From the NCBI GenBank assembly GCA_022571985.1, contig JACZWU010000001.1, forward strand, positions 529,501 through 593,500: a stretch of 64,000 nucleotides of DNA, in the 5' to 3' direction. Within the stretch, counting starts at the first letter, position 1. Each line of letters starts with the position of its first letter. A model generated the notes under the pieces. That model searched no databases. It saw only the letters and a program-made list of their open reading frames with translations, and was not told the origin of the DNA. Position numbers and translations under genes: made by a program. Of this stretch, positions 44,331 through 55,454 are shown piece by piece. This stretch comes from Candidatus Zixiibacteriota bacterium (GTDB taxonomy: Bacteria; Zixibacteria; MSB-5A5; GN15; FEB-12).

Positions 44331-45029
44331 ATGTCCAAAGGAATCTTATACTCGGTCATTTTACATGTCATGTTTTTTGGTGGAGCCTTGATAACCTCAC
44401 CGTTTGACTTTAACAAAAAATTGGATGACAGCGATATCATAAGGGTAACTATCAGATCAATGCCTGAGTTCAAAGTCAAAGAGCCTGAACCTATTAAGCC
44501 TCCGGAAACTCCGCCGGCAATCACTGTCGAAGAACTTCCTGATATTCCGCTGTCGGATCCGCGCACTATTGAAGACAAAAAAGAACTAAAAGAAAAACCG
44601 AAACCAAAGCCTCCCAAAACAAAAAAGCCTGAAACCAAAACCCAGCCACAACCATCTGTAGCCGAAGAAGCGCCTGAAAAAGAAATTGAATCAAAAACTA
44701 CTGAATCTGGTTCGATGTTTGCCGGTGCAACAGTTGATAACAAAGCGTTTGACTACCCTTACTGGTTTGACGTTACCTTCAGCAAGGTTCATTCCAACTA
44801 TCGAAACCCAGTGTCATCGGATGCGCCAATAGTGGCGGTGGTTTATTTTGAAATAATTCAGTCTGGCAGAGTTGTAATAGTTAAAATTGTAGAATCATCC
44901 GGCATCGGGCGATTCGATGATGCCTGTGTCAGGGCAATAGAGAACTCAAGCCCATTTCCTCCGTTACCGCGAAGTTTCCAGGATGAGGTTATCGGAATAA
45001 CCCTGCCGTTCCAATATAAACCCCATTAA
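44331..45029 (+). CDS. TolA/TonB-family energy transducer
   Basis: The 232-residue protein has a short N-terminal membrane helix, a Pro/Lys/Glu-rich spacer (about 45-130; EKPKPKPPKTKKPE) and a C-terminal TonB-like domain from about 150 (DVTFSKVHSNYRNPV, VVIVKIVESSGIGRFDDACV, PFPPLPRSF). In this place of the operon it should do the work of TolA, linking the motor to TolB/Pal. The C-terminal domain is TonB-type, as common outside Proteobacteria. Confidence 0.85.
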   Translation: MSKGILYSVILHVMFFGGALITSPFDFNKKLDDSDIIRVTIRSMPEFKVKEPEPIKPPETPPAITVEELPDIPLSDPRTIEDKKELKEKPKPKPPKTKKPETKTQPQPSVAEEAPEKEIESKTTESGSMFAGATVDNKAFDYPYWFDVTFSKVHSNYRNPVSSDAPIVAVVYFEIIQSGRVVIVKIVESSGIGRFDDACVRAIENSSPFPPLPRSFQDEVIGITLPFQYKPH

Positions 45030-45042
45030 ACAGATTGTGAGT

Positions 45043-46368
45043 ATGACAAAAAGTAAATTTTCGTTTTTCGTTTTAATTCTACTACTAACTTCACCAACGT
45101 TTTCATTCGCTCAAAGCGATGATGTCCGTAATATTCATTTTGATACGATAACAACAGGTTATGTCGAACCGACTCCGATCGGCGTGGACGAAATGAAATA
45201 TGTCGGTAACGAGTATATTGACAAGACAGATTCTTCGCTGATGCGTTACGTCACCCGTATCGTTCAGCGGGATATCGATTTTTACGCCGATTTTGACTTG
45301 GTTCCGATAGACAGTTTCTTTATCAAGACTTACGAGATTCTGGAACTGGACCTGCGCGGCTGGAAAAGACTGGGGGCGGATTATGTTCTAAAGCTCGAGG
45401 CCGAATTCCCCGGCAGGAGAAATATGAGAGTTTACTGGAAACTGTACTATACTTTTAATTATCGCCGGATTGACAAAGGTCGTTTCGAAGTGCACCGCGA
45501 CGAGTGGCGCTATATGGCGCACCGCATTTCGAATGAAATAGTCCGTACCTTAACCGGCGAAAAAGGGATTTTCCTGACCAAGGTCGCTTATGTCAAGAAA
45601 ATAGGGAAAGCCAAGGAAATAGCTATCGCCGATTACGACGGCGCCAACGAAAGACTTTTGACCAAGAACGGCTCAATCAACCTCTCCCCCACATTTTCAC
45701 CGAACGGCAAAGAAATTTTCTTTACCAGCTATTTGGAAACCGACCCGAAACTGTTCAAGGTCAACATAGCCAGCGGCCGCCTCACCAAATTAACTGATTT
45801 TCCGGGATTAGCTGCAGCTCCTTCGGTTTCCCCTAACGGCAAAAGACTGGCCTGTGTGCTGTCGAAGGACGGCAATTCGGAAATATATGTGCTGGACATG
45901 AAAGGCCGGATAAAGCGACGGCTGACCAATAACCGCTCTATTGATACCGCCCCTTCCTGGTCGCCGAATGGCAAATATATTACTTTCACCTCAGACCGTT
46001 CCGGCCGGCCGCAAGTTTATATGATGGATTCAGATGGCCACCGCCAGAGGCGACTTACCTACGAAGGCAAATACAACGACTCTCCCTCCTGGTCGACCAG
46101 AGGTGACCGGGTAATTTTTGTCAGCCGCTCCAAAAGAGGCAGGTTTGATATAGCTTCGATTGACACCAGCGGCATTGATTATCACATAATGACCGAGGTC
46201 GGCATGAACGAAAACCCCCATTTTTCCCCGGATGGCAAACATTTGGTCTTTACTTCGACTAGATTGGGCAAACCGGACATTTTCACTATGGATGTCACCG
46301 GCCGACACCAGCGCCGGCTGACCCGCACAGGCAACTGCACTAATCCGGTCTGGGGACCAATTGATTAG
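45043..46368 (+). CDS. tolB: Tol-Pal system protein TolB
   Basis: The periplasmic beta-propeller protein has a signal peptide (residues 1-24), an N-terminal TolB domain, and a row of PD40 blades: LSPTFSPNGKEIFFTS, APSVSPNGKRLACVL, TAPSWSPNGKYITFTSDRSG and ENPHFSPDGKHLVFTSTRLG. The frame is open from a GTG at 45037; I prefer the ATG at 45043. TolB bridges Pal and TolA during outer-membrane constriction. Confidence 0.92.
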   Translation: MTKSKFSFFVLILLLTSPTFSFAQSDDVRNIHFDTITTGYVEPTPIGVDEMKYVGNEYIDKTDSSLMRYVTRIVQRDIDFYADFDLVPIDSFFIKTYEILELDLRGWKRLGADYVLKLEAEFPGRRNMRVYWKLYYTFNYRRIDKGRFEVHRDEWRYMAHRISNEIVRTLTGEKGIFLTKVAYVKKIGKAKEIAIADYDGANERLLTKNGSINLSPTFSPNGKEIFFTSYLETDPKLFKVNIASGRLTKLTDFPGLAAAPSVSPNGKRLACVLSKDGNSEIYVLDMKGRIKRRLTNNRSIDTAPSWSPNGKYITFTSDRSGRPQVYMMDSDGHRQRRLTYEGKYNDSPSWSTRGDRVIFVSRSKRGRFDIASIDTSGIDYHIMTEVGMNENPHFSPDGKHLVFTSTRLGKPDIFTMDVTGRHQRRLTRTGNCTNPVWGPID

Positions 46369-46482
46369 AAACCGCAAAAATAGTAGATTTAGGCCGTTTT
46401 ATTATTGACCTTTTAGGGTTAACAGTAGATTATTCAAAAGATTTGAGAGAATAAATAATTATGTATGGAGGCATATAGATAA

Positions 46483-47001
46483 ATGAAAAGATTCAATGTA
46501 TTAATGACACTGGCTTTGCTTTTCGCATTTATGATGTTAGCTGCTTGCCCACCCCCAACCCCAGAGATTGAACCAGAAGCAACCTCAATCGATACAACTA
46601 CCGCAATCCCCGAAGATACGGTTACTGAAGAAGAACCAGAAGCGCCGCCGGAGATTATCAAAGAGTCACAGTTTGCAACTGTCTATTTTGACTTTGACAA
46701 ATCTAATCTGCGCTCCGATTCCAAATCCGGTCTGGACGCCAACTATGACCTGCTGATGCAGTTCCCCGATGTGATGGTCAAGATAGAAGGGCATTGTGAT
46801 GAGCGTGGCACAGTTGAGTACAACCTTTCTCTGGGCGAAAAGCGGGCCACATCGTGCAAAGATTATCTGGTTGGACTGGGCATTGATGCTTCCAGGATTT
46901 CAACAATCAGCTACGGCAAGGAAAAACCGGTGGATGCCGGTCACAACGAAGCTGCCTGGGACAAAAACAGGCGATGTGAATTTAAAATCGTCAGCCAGTA
47001 A
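46483..47001 (+). CDS. pal: Peptidoglycan-associated lipoprotein Pal
   Basis: The 172-residue lipoprotein has the lipobox LAAC, a Pro/Glu/Thr linker, and an OmpA-like domain from about 67: VYFDFDKSNLRSDS, then IEGHCDERGTVEYNLSLGEK with the diaminopimelate-binding Asp and Arg, ending NRRCEFKI. GGAGG lies 11 nt before the ATG. It follows tolB after a 114-bp spacer that may hold its own promoter. Confidence 0.95.
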   Translation: MKRFNVLMTLALLFAFMMLAACPPPTPEIEPEATSIDTTTAIPEDTVTEEEPEAPPEIIKESQFATVYFDFDKSNLRSDSKSGLDANYDLLMQFPDVMVKIEGHCDERGTVEYNLSLGEKRATSCKDYLVGLGIDASRISTISYGKEKPVDAGHNEAAWDKNRRCEFKIVSQ

Positions 47002-47021
47002 CAATCACGGGTATAAAGAAT

Positions 47022-47813
47022 ATGAAAACCCGCAAAGCTAAAACTGAAACCGCCATTTTTATAATGGCGGTTCTGTTTATAGGAATTGTAGCCGGTTCCT
47101 GTGTTACGCCCCACCAGATTGAAGAAATCCGTGCTGATATCACTCAGCTTAGCGATGAAAATCAGAAAACCCAAACGATGATCAGACGGGTAGATTCTCT
47201 GATGGTCAAACTTGACCGCGAGAATAAAAAATTCCGTAACGATATCTCCTATACTACCGAAGAACTTCAGCGCCAGATAGCCTTGCTTCTGGAAAATTAT
47301 AATGAGATGATGACCCTGTTAACAAAGGTCAGCGCTCAGGGCAAAGTTACTCATGTCATCAGATCTTCTCCCGGAACAGACGAGCAGACTGCAGATACGA
47401 TAGTCACCGGCCAGAGTACCATGCCTGCCAAACCGCAAATAGATTGCCAGAACGCCTATGATGAAGCCTTTATTCTGGTGCGTCAGGGTGAATACGAGAA
47501 TTCTATCAGCGAATTTGAAAAATTCTTAGAAGATTGCAAAGGTCATCCCTCGGAAGAAAATGCCCACTACTGGATTGGCGAATGCTACTACTCTCTGGGG
47601 AAATTTGTCGATGCGGTTGACTGGTTCCAGACGATGATTGACAGTTTTAAGGGTTCTGCCAATAGCGGTCGGGCTTTGTACAAATTAGGACGCTGCCATC
47701 AGGAACTGGGCAAGATGGATAAAGCCAAAAAAGCTTTCAAACAGGTCATTGATGACTATCCCCAGACGCTGGAAGCGGAACAGTCCAAAGAACGCTTAAA
47801 AGACATAGGTTAG
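47022..47813 (+). CDS. cpoB: Tol-Pal accessory protein CpoB/YbgF
   Basis: The 263-residue protein has an N-terminal signal with a possible lipobox (VAGSC), a coiled coil (about 33-95; IEEIRADITQLSDENQKTQT) and TPR repeats from 145 on (AYDEAFILVRQGEYENSISE, AHYWIGECYYSLGKFVDAV, ALYKLGRCHQELGKMDKAKK). This order is the CpoB pattern. CpoB coordinates cell wall synthesis with outer-membrane constriction. It starts 20 nt after pal. Confidence 0.88.
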   Translation: MKTRKAKTETAIFIMAVLFIGIVAGSCVTPHQIEEIRADITQLSDENQKTQTMIRRVDSLMVKLDRENKKFRNDISYTTEELQRQIALLLENYNEMMTLLTKVSAQGKVTHVIRSSPGTDEQTADTIVTGQSTMPAKPQIDCQNAYDEAFILVRQGEYENSISEFEKFLEDCKGHPSEENAHYWIGECYYSLGKFVDAVDWFQTMIDSFKGSANSGRALYKLGRCHQELGKMDKAKKAFKQVIDDYPQTLEAEQSKERLKDIG

Positions 47814-50424
<2,611 letters not shown>

Positions 50425-50602
50425 TCTCAGCAAACGCTCAGGTCTATCACAGTAATATTTTACTTGCTCAGAAATCGTAACTAATGTATGTTTTTATAAC
50501 GGTATTGCAATTAGGTAGCCCTGCTGTAAATTGACGGGGTTTCTATTCTAAAAAATAATTATTCGCTTTTTTCTCAAACTCGCTTGATGGGAGAACTCCA
50601 GC
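50425..50602. other. Short gene-free spacer
   Basis: These 178 bp are AT-rich and hold no gene. TTGATGGGAGAACTCC near 50583 places GGGAG about 15 nt before the dockerin start. Confidence 0.4.
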
Positions 50603-51748
50603 GTGAAACATGCAGAAATTTCAGTCTTGGCAATTCTAGTAATCTTCATTTTCTCACCAGTAACTATTGCACAAGTGTGCGGTGATGCAAATAACAACGG
50701 TGAATTTGGCATTTCAGACTTTACAACAACACTCGACTATATGAGAGGAGGAACTCCAGCCTCATTTGATTCTGCAAATGCTGATTGCGATGGAATTCCT
50801 GGAATCTCAATCTCTGACGTAGAAAGAATGGCTGAATATATATTTCAGAGTGGTAGCCTGAATTGTACGCTTTCGGGTTCCTACAGCTTTTCATCGACTT
50901 CTATCGATACAATTTTTCTGCCCAGATTATTTAATGTCCCTGACAGCGTTACAGGTGCAGGATTGCTTGTAGTTAGTGCTTTTCACAGCACTGTTGATGG
51001 ATTCTATGTGCCTCTGTTGAGTAAAGGAACCGGAAGCAGCAGCCATTTTGATCTGAGTTCCACTTTCCACAATACTGGCATTCAAATAGTTATGTCATCG
51101 ACGTTCGATCCCGACACGAATATTGTGTTGGGCGTTGATCTCGTTGGTTCAGGAGTCTTTATCGGCAGCCCGAAGAACGTGCTCTTACTAAATTATACCC
51201 GACAGACGACTGGGACAGCGGATATTGTACCCGAAGAATTTGACTTTACTTCACCGCTTCTATTCGCGGTCAATATACTCGGCAACTTACACGTTCCTGT
51301 CGTTCAATATTACGACGCATATCAACCATATCCATTTATTATTTCATCCAGAGATATATTTCTCAACGCTGTTGGAAATGAATTGTCTTCGAACTCTACT
51401 ACAATAAGTCTTGAGTTCCCTATCACCGGAGTTCAATACAAACTTGTGCCATCAGAATCATGGATTGTATTGAGTGCAACTACTGGAAATTCTCTTTCCA
51501 TGATAAATGTCTCAGGCGATGCCACCGGTCTTTCTGCAGGCACCTACGCCGGAACTATTGCGGTTCAGTATGAAGGAATTGGCACCAATGTTGATCTGAT
51601 CAATGTAGAAATGGCAGTAGATACTTCTTTTGTGATAATATTTCCGCCGGGTGATGCTAATTGCGATGGCGCCTATAATATTTTGGATTTGACATTTGCT
51701 GTTGACTTCATATTCCGCGGCGGGCCAGCTCCTGTTGCGTGCGAGTAA
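50603..51748 (+). CDS. Secreted protein with dockerin-like ends
   Basis: The 381-residue protein has a signal peptide (up to about residue 24), then at the mature N-terminus a Ca-binding dockerin-like pair: CGDANNNGEFGISDF and ADCDGIPGISISDVERM. The middle is a beta-rich region with SWIVLSATTGNSLSMINVSG, similar to BACON/Ig-type domains. The last 30 residues form another dockerin half: GDANCDGAYNILDLTFAVDF ending in a Gly-Gly-Pro-Ala-Pro tail. This architecture is common in FCB candidate phyla. No catalytic domain is evident; an adhesion or scaffold role is inference. Confidence 0.82.
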   Translation: MKHAEISVLAILVIFIFSPVTIAQVCGDANNNGEFGISDFTTTLDYMRGGTPASFDSANADCDGIPGISISDVERMAEYIFQSGSLNCTLSGSYSFSSTSIDTIFLPRLFNVPDSVTGAGLLVVSAFHSTVDGFYVPLLSKGTGSSSHFDLSSTFHNTGIQIVMSSTFDPDTNIVLGVDLVGSGVFIGSPKNVLLLNYTRQTTGTADIVPEEFDFTSPLLFAVNILGNLHVPVVQYYDAYQPYPFIISSRDIFLNAVGNELSSNSTTISLEFPITGVQYKLVPSESWIVLSATTGNSLSMINVSGDATGLSAGTYAGTIAVQYEGIGTNVDLINVEMAVDTSFVIIFPPGDANCDGAYNILDLTFAVDFIFRGGPAPVACE

Positions 51749-52043
51749 ATATTACAGAACTCGAGTTAAAAAGCTGAAGGCTGAAGTGATCAGCGAGGAT
51801 AAACTTTTCAATCTAATTTGATCGTCAGCCATTCCGGTAACGTTCTTTACTTCACAGACTTAAGGGAAACATGACCACATTTAGTTAAAAAAACACTTGA
51901 CGTAATTCTAAATTTTCTATATTTTTTTTAGTACATTTGAGGAAGTGGCTGTAAGCATCCTTAATTTCATTAAGATTACAAGTCGTATCGTGAATAGATT
52001 GATAGTGTCTTTCCCTTAAATCCCTCATAGGGAGGAATTACAG
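51749..52043. other. Intergenic spacer between dockerin paralogues
   Basis: No gene is seen in these 295 bp. It contains the putative promoter at 51897-51925 and ends with GGGAGG before the second dockerin ATG. Confidence 0.5.
51897..51925 (+). promoter_or_regulatory. Putative sigma-70-like promoter of the second dockerin gene
   Basis: TTGACG and TATTTT are separated by 17 nt, in an AT-rich stretch about 118 nt before the start codon. This follows the general consensus; FCB bacteria may use a different -7/-33 consensus. Confidence 0.35.
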
Positions 52044-53192
52044 ATGAAATCTCTCAAATTAACAGCTGTGTCGCTTTTGGCGATGTCTCTAATTACCGGA
52101 AGTTCATTCTCATCAACGCTTTGCGGAGATGCTAACGATGACGATGTTATCAATATCATCGACATAATTACATTAATTGATTTTACATCGGGCAGGCCGG
52201 TTTCGCCTTTCAATCCCGCCAATGCTGACTGTGATGGAATTTCTGGCATAACTCTTTCTGACGTGGTCGCATTGACAAGAAACTTTTCCCTGCTGGAAAC
52301 CTTGGACTGTTCAGTTTCAGGTTCGTACAGCTACGCGGCAGCAAGTAATGACACAATTTACCTTCCCCGCCTACTGGACGTGCCGGAAGATGTTGATAAT
52401 GTAAGTCTCTTAGTATTCGGCAGTTTTGACCAGGATGCCGGAGGTTTCTATCTGCCTATTCTGGAGCAGGGTGCGGGCAGCAATTCTGTTTTCGAATTGA
52501 CTGGAACGATCCTTTCAAATCTTGGTATTGGAAGTGGCACAGAGATAGGTACCGGTACAACTCTCCTTCTTCTACTTGATTTTTATCAGAGAACAGATTT
52601 CCTGAATGACAATGAAAACCTGATGATATTGAACTATACCAGAGTTTCGGCAGGAGCAGGGAATATTGCCCCGGAAGCTATTGATCTGGCCACTCCTCTG
52701 GACTTGGTTCTTGAAAGAGGAAATGACTTGTTCATACCGGTAATTGCCTATTATGACGCCACCGCCGGAGCAGGGGGATTTGAGCTGTCTACTAAAAGCC
52801 TTACTTTCAATGCTTTCGCGGATTCGCCGGCTATTGAAACTCGTATGCTGGGAATAGGTCACAATGGCCTGGCTGTGGGATACGAACTGGTAACTACAGA
52901 ATCATGGTTAGATGTCAATATAGAAAGCGGCGTAGCTCCTAGTATGATAACGGTAACAGCCGATGCCACCGGCTTAGGTCCGCTGGACTACACCGCATAT
53001 ATTAGGATTGGCTACGATAATTTATGGCAGCCGGTTGATTCTATTCTGGTAACTATGTCAGTACATCCAACAGGCAGCATAACTTTCCCGGCCGGAGACT
53101 TAAACTGTGACGGCGGCTTCAATATTTTGGATTTGACTTATATAGTCGACTTTCTCTTCAGAGGTGGCCCGAACGCGTTTCCGTGTGAGTAG
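52044..53192 (+). CDS. Secreted protein with dockerin-like ends, paralogue
   Basis: The 382-residue protein repeats the plan of its neighbour: signal peptide, CGDANDDDVINIIDIITLID with ADCDGISGITLSDVVAL, a beta-rich middle (LPRLLDVPEDVDNVSLLVFG, then ESWLDVNIESGVAPSMITV), and the C-terminal GDLNCDGGFNILDLTYIVDF followed by an FRGGP tail. GGGAGG stands 11 nt before the ATG. It must come from a tandem duplication because the order of blocks and lengths coincide. Confidence 0.82.
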   Translation: MKSLKLTAVSLLAMSLITGSSFSSTLCGDANDDDVINIIDIITLIDFTSGRPVSPFNPANADCDGISGITLSDVVALTRNFSLLETLDCSVSGSYSYAAASNDTIYLPRLLDVPEDVDNVSLLVFGSFDQDAGGFYLPILEQGAGSNSVFELTGTILSNLGIGSGTEIGTGTTLLLLLDFYQRTDFLNDNENLMILNYTRVSAGAGNIAPEAIDLATPLDLVLERGNDLFIPVIAYYDATAGAGGFELSTKSLTFNAFADSPAIETRMLGIGHNGLAVGYELVTTESWLDVNIESGVAPSMITVTADATGLGPLDYTAYIRIGYDNLWQPVDSILVTMSVHPTGSITFPAGDLNCDGGFNILDLTYIVDFLFRGGPNAFPCE

Positions 53193-53309
53193 TGGTGCTC
53201 AAAAAAATAAAATAGTCCTGGATTATTGAGTTAGTATAGTTGCGTTGGGTCTTGCTGAGGCGATTTTATTGGCCGAAGTGTGACCCGACTTTTTTTTGTA
53301 TTATCAATT

Positions 53310-53747
53310 ATGATAAGCGCCTCATTTAACGAACTAGAACGTGCTATTCTTGAACACATAGCTAAAGATTACAGTATTGATAGCCTTACTAGGCAAATAC
53401 ACTTGACTACTCTTAAAAAAAGGGACTACACGGGAGTCGGTTTCTTTGTAGATTTTAATATCCCCAAGACACTCCCAAAAATAGAACCAAATGAATTAGG
53501 AGATGAAAAAGTAATTCATGGGCCGTTCATTAATTCAAAAGGAGTTGATATTGGAGGCGGGTGTCTTATATTTCTTCAAGACGGGTATATTGATTGCCTT
53601 GAAATGTATGCATACGGCGACAGATTCAATGAACATATTTCAGAATTTGAACTATCCGGGAGCCATAAACGACCAACTTGGATAAAACGATTCTGGGGCC
53701 GGCTAGTTTACTCCTACAGAGTCATCACTGGGAAATGGCCAACTTAG
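53310..53747 (+). CDS. Small AT-rich protein of unknown function
   Basis: The 145-residue protein starts at an ATG inside a longer open frame that begins with GTG at 53280. It has FNELERAILEHIAKD at the N-terminus, then RDYTGVGFFVDFNIP and GGGCLIFLQDGYIDCLEMYA. The pattern recalls small immunity or antitoxin-like proteins with a GVGFF motif, but I cannot name a family. It lies convergent to the PhaR-like gene and is AT-rich. Confidence 0.55.
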   Translation: MISASFNELERAILEHIAKDYSIDSLTRQIHLTTLKKRDYTGVGFFVDFNIPKTLPKIEPNELGDEKVIHGPFINSKGVDIGGGCLIFLQDGYIDCLEMYAYGDRFNEHISEFELSGSHKRPTWIKRFWGRLVYSYRVITGKWPT

Positions 53748-53750
53748 TTA

Positions 53751-54347
53751 CTAACTTAGTTTAGCCAACGCAGATTCTATTTTCTTGAGCTGCTTGCCGA
53801 TCTTATCAACTTTTGCTTCAAGTCTCTTAAAATCGCTCTGCTTGGACAGTTTCATGTCATTAACAAATGCAGAAACGTCTTTCTGAACTTTTGCTGCCTC
53901 TGTTGAAACTTTCTTTCTGAAATCAGCTGTAGACTTATCAGCTTTTTTCAGAAGCTCCATTATTGCTTTTTTGCGCTCAGATCTATCAAGCTCACCTCTT
54001 TTGATGAGCTCATCGATAATCTTGGTAGCTTTTTCTTTGGTCACCTGCAGGGCGCCCAAAGAGGCCAGAATAGTGTTTTTTAGTATCGACATCTGGTATT
54101 TTCCTCCTGTTAATATTATTGCCTTAAATAACTCTTGTGATCCCTTATGGTCGCTCCAGTGGGCAGCTTCAAAGAGCATCAGCCTGCCCAATACAGGAAC
54201 AGTTATATCTTTGCCAGTTTGCGAATCAATTACTTTTAATTCCAAGCCTTCTTTTACCATTTTAGAAAGGTCTGACTGGGTAATCGTTCGGCTGCTTTCG
54301 TTGTCATAAAGCCGCCGGTTTGAATATCTTTTAATTACTCTAATCAT
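53751..54347 (-). CDS. PhaR-type polyhydroxyalkanoate regulator-like protein
   Basis: The 198-residue protein starts MIRVIKRYSNRRLYDNESSR, the PHB_acc_N DNA-binding domain of PhaR-type regulators, which control polyhydroxyalkanoate storage granules. The tail from about 110 is a phasin-like coiled coil (ADFRKKVSTEAAKVQKDVSA, then KVDKIGKQLKKIESALAKL). The frame is open 13 codons further upstream but the internal ATG fits the family. No PHA synthase or granule gene is near, so a different helical role is possible. Confidence 0.75.
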   Translation of the reverse strand: MIRVIKRYSNRRLYDNESSRTITQSDLSKMVKEGLELKVIDSQTGKDITVPVLGRLMLFEAAHWSDHKGSQELFKAIILTGGKYQMSILKNTILASLGALQVTKEKATKIIDELIKRGELDRSERKKAIMELLKKADKSTADFRKKVSTEAAKVQKDVSAFVNDMKLSKQSDFKRLEAKVDKIGKQLKKIESALAKLS

Positions 54348-54411
54348 ATACCATAATATAGTGCACTGCACTATAATTTGCAACAAAAAAAAGGCCGGCT
54401 GCCGCTCTCCT

Positions 54412-54807
54412 TTAGCTGATAGACATCAGCACAATATTAACGATCTCCAAAAGCCGTTCACAGGAAAAGGGCTTTTTGATATACATGTCACCGCCGGACT
54501 GAAACGATCTGCCCTGGTCATCTTCGCGGTCTTTGCCGGTCAGGAAAATTATGGGAGTGTCGGCAAAATCGGGGTCCTGCTTGAGTTCCTTGCAGACGGC
54601 GTAACCGTCGCTACCGGGCATCATAATATCCAGCAAAACAACATCGGGTTTGAACTCTTTGGCCTTGCTGACCGCATTAAGAGGTGAGTTTTCTACAGCA
54701 ACGATGTAACCGGCCTCAGTCAGAAAAGTTTCTACGATTTCAGTGATTTCCGGTTCATCGTCAATAATCAGAATTTTGGCAGAACTGGTTTTTATTTTAT
54801 AAGACAT
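54412..54807 (-). CDS. Single-domain response regulator (CheY-like)
   Basis: The 131-residue protein has only a receiver domain: acidic pair ILIIDDEPE near 13-19, phosphoacceptor D60 in VVLLDIMMPG, threonine in IIFLTGKD and lysine in YIKKPFS. Without an output domain it must act by protein interaction. No histidine kinase is near. It lies 64 nt beyond the PhaR-like gene start on the same strand. Confidence 0.9.
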   Translation of the reverse strand: MSYKIKTSSAKILIIDDEPEITEIVETFLTEAGYIVAVENSPLNAVSKAKEFKPDVVLLDIMMPGSDGYAVCKELKQDPDFADTPIIFLTGKDREDDQGRSFQSGGDMYIKKPFSCERLLEIVNIVLMSIS

Positions 54808-54982
54808 CTATAACCTTTTGTGATTGTTTAGAGGCCTGTCCAAATACTTACACCCTTAATCTTTTTATCGGTAGATTCGGCCGAAAAGATTAGCAGCCAG
54901 ACAGCCCGCAGAACAGTCATATCAGCCCTCTGCAGACTCTTTTTAATTGCGGCTTTTTGGGGCAGTCTATATTCTGCTATTG

Positions 54983-55444
54983 ATGGCTCTGAATAATAAA
55001 ATACGCTACGTGGTCAGAAATCGCAAAGCCCGCCATGATTACACAATCGAGGACACCATCGAAGCCGGTATTGAGCTTCGGGGCTGTGAGGTCAAATCCT
55101 TAAGAGCGGGGAAAGTCAACATTTCCGATGCTTATGCGGTGATAGAAAATGCACAGTTATTCTTAAAAAAACTGCATATTTCACCTTATAAGATGGCACA
55201 GGAAGAAATCGACCCGCTCCGAACCAGAAGGCTTCTTATGCATAAGAAAGAAATCAGAAAACTTACCGCTGAAATCGATCAGAAAGGCAAAACGCTTATT
55301 CCGCTCTCTATTTACTTCAAAGGAAATATCGCAAAAATCGAACTTGCCCTGGCAGTCGGACGTAGAAAGTATGATAAACGGGAGGCGATCTCAAAACAGG
55401 AGTCCGACAGACGTATTCGCAGGGCCATAAGAAAAGATATCTAA
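54983..55444 (+). CDS. smpB: SsrA-binding protein SmpB
   Basis: SmpB partners tmRNA in ribosome rescue. The 153 residues contain RKARHDYTIEDTIEAGIELR, then GCEVKSLRAGKVNISDAYAV and the basic C-terminus with GRRKYDKREAIS. The frame is open to a Met at 54947, but the ATG at 54983 matches the family length. The tmRNA gene is not in the window. Confidence 0.95.
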   Translation: MALNNKIRYVVRNRKARHDYTIEDTIEAGIELRGCEVKSLRAGKVNISDAYAVIENAQLFLKKLHISPYKMAQEEIDPLRTRRLLMHKKEIRKLTAEIDQKGKTLIPLSIYFKGNIAKIELALAVGRRKYDKREAISKQESDRRIRRAIRKDI

Positions 55445-55454
55445 CAGAGGTCAG

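Noticed and set aside
53751-54347. Phasin
   Set aside because: The coiled-coil tail resembles phasins but the N-terminal PHB_acc_N domain marks a PhaR-type regulator.
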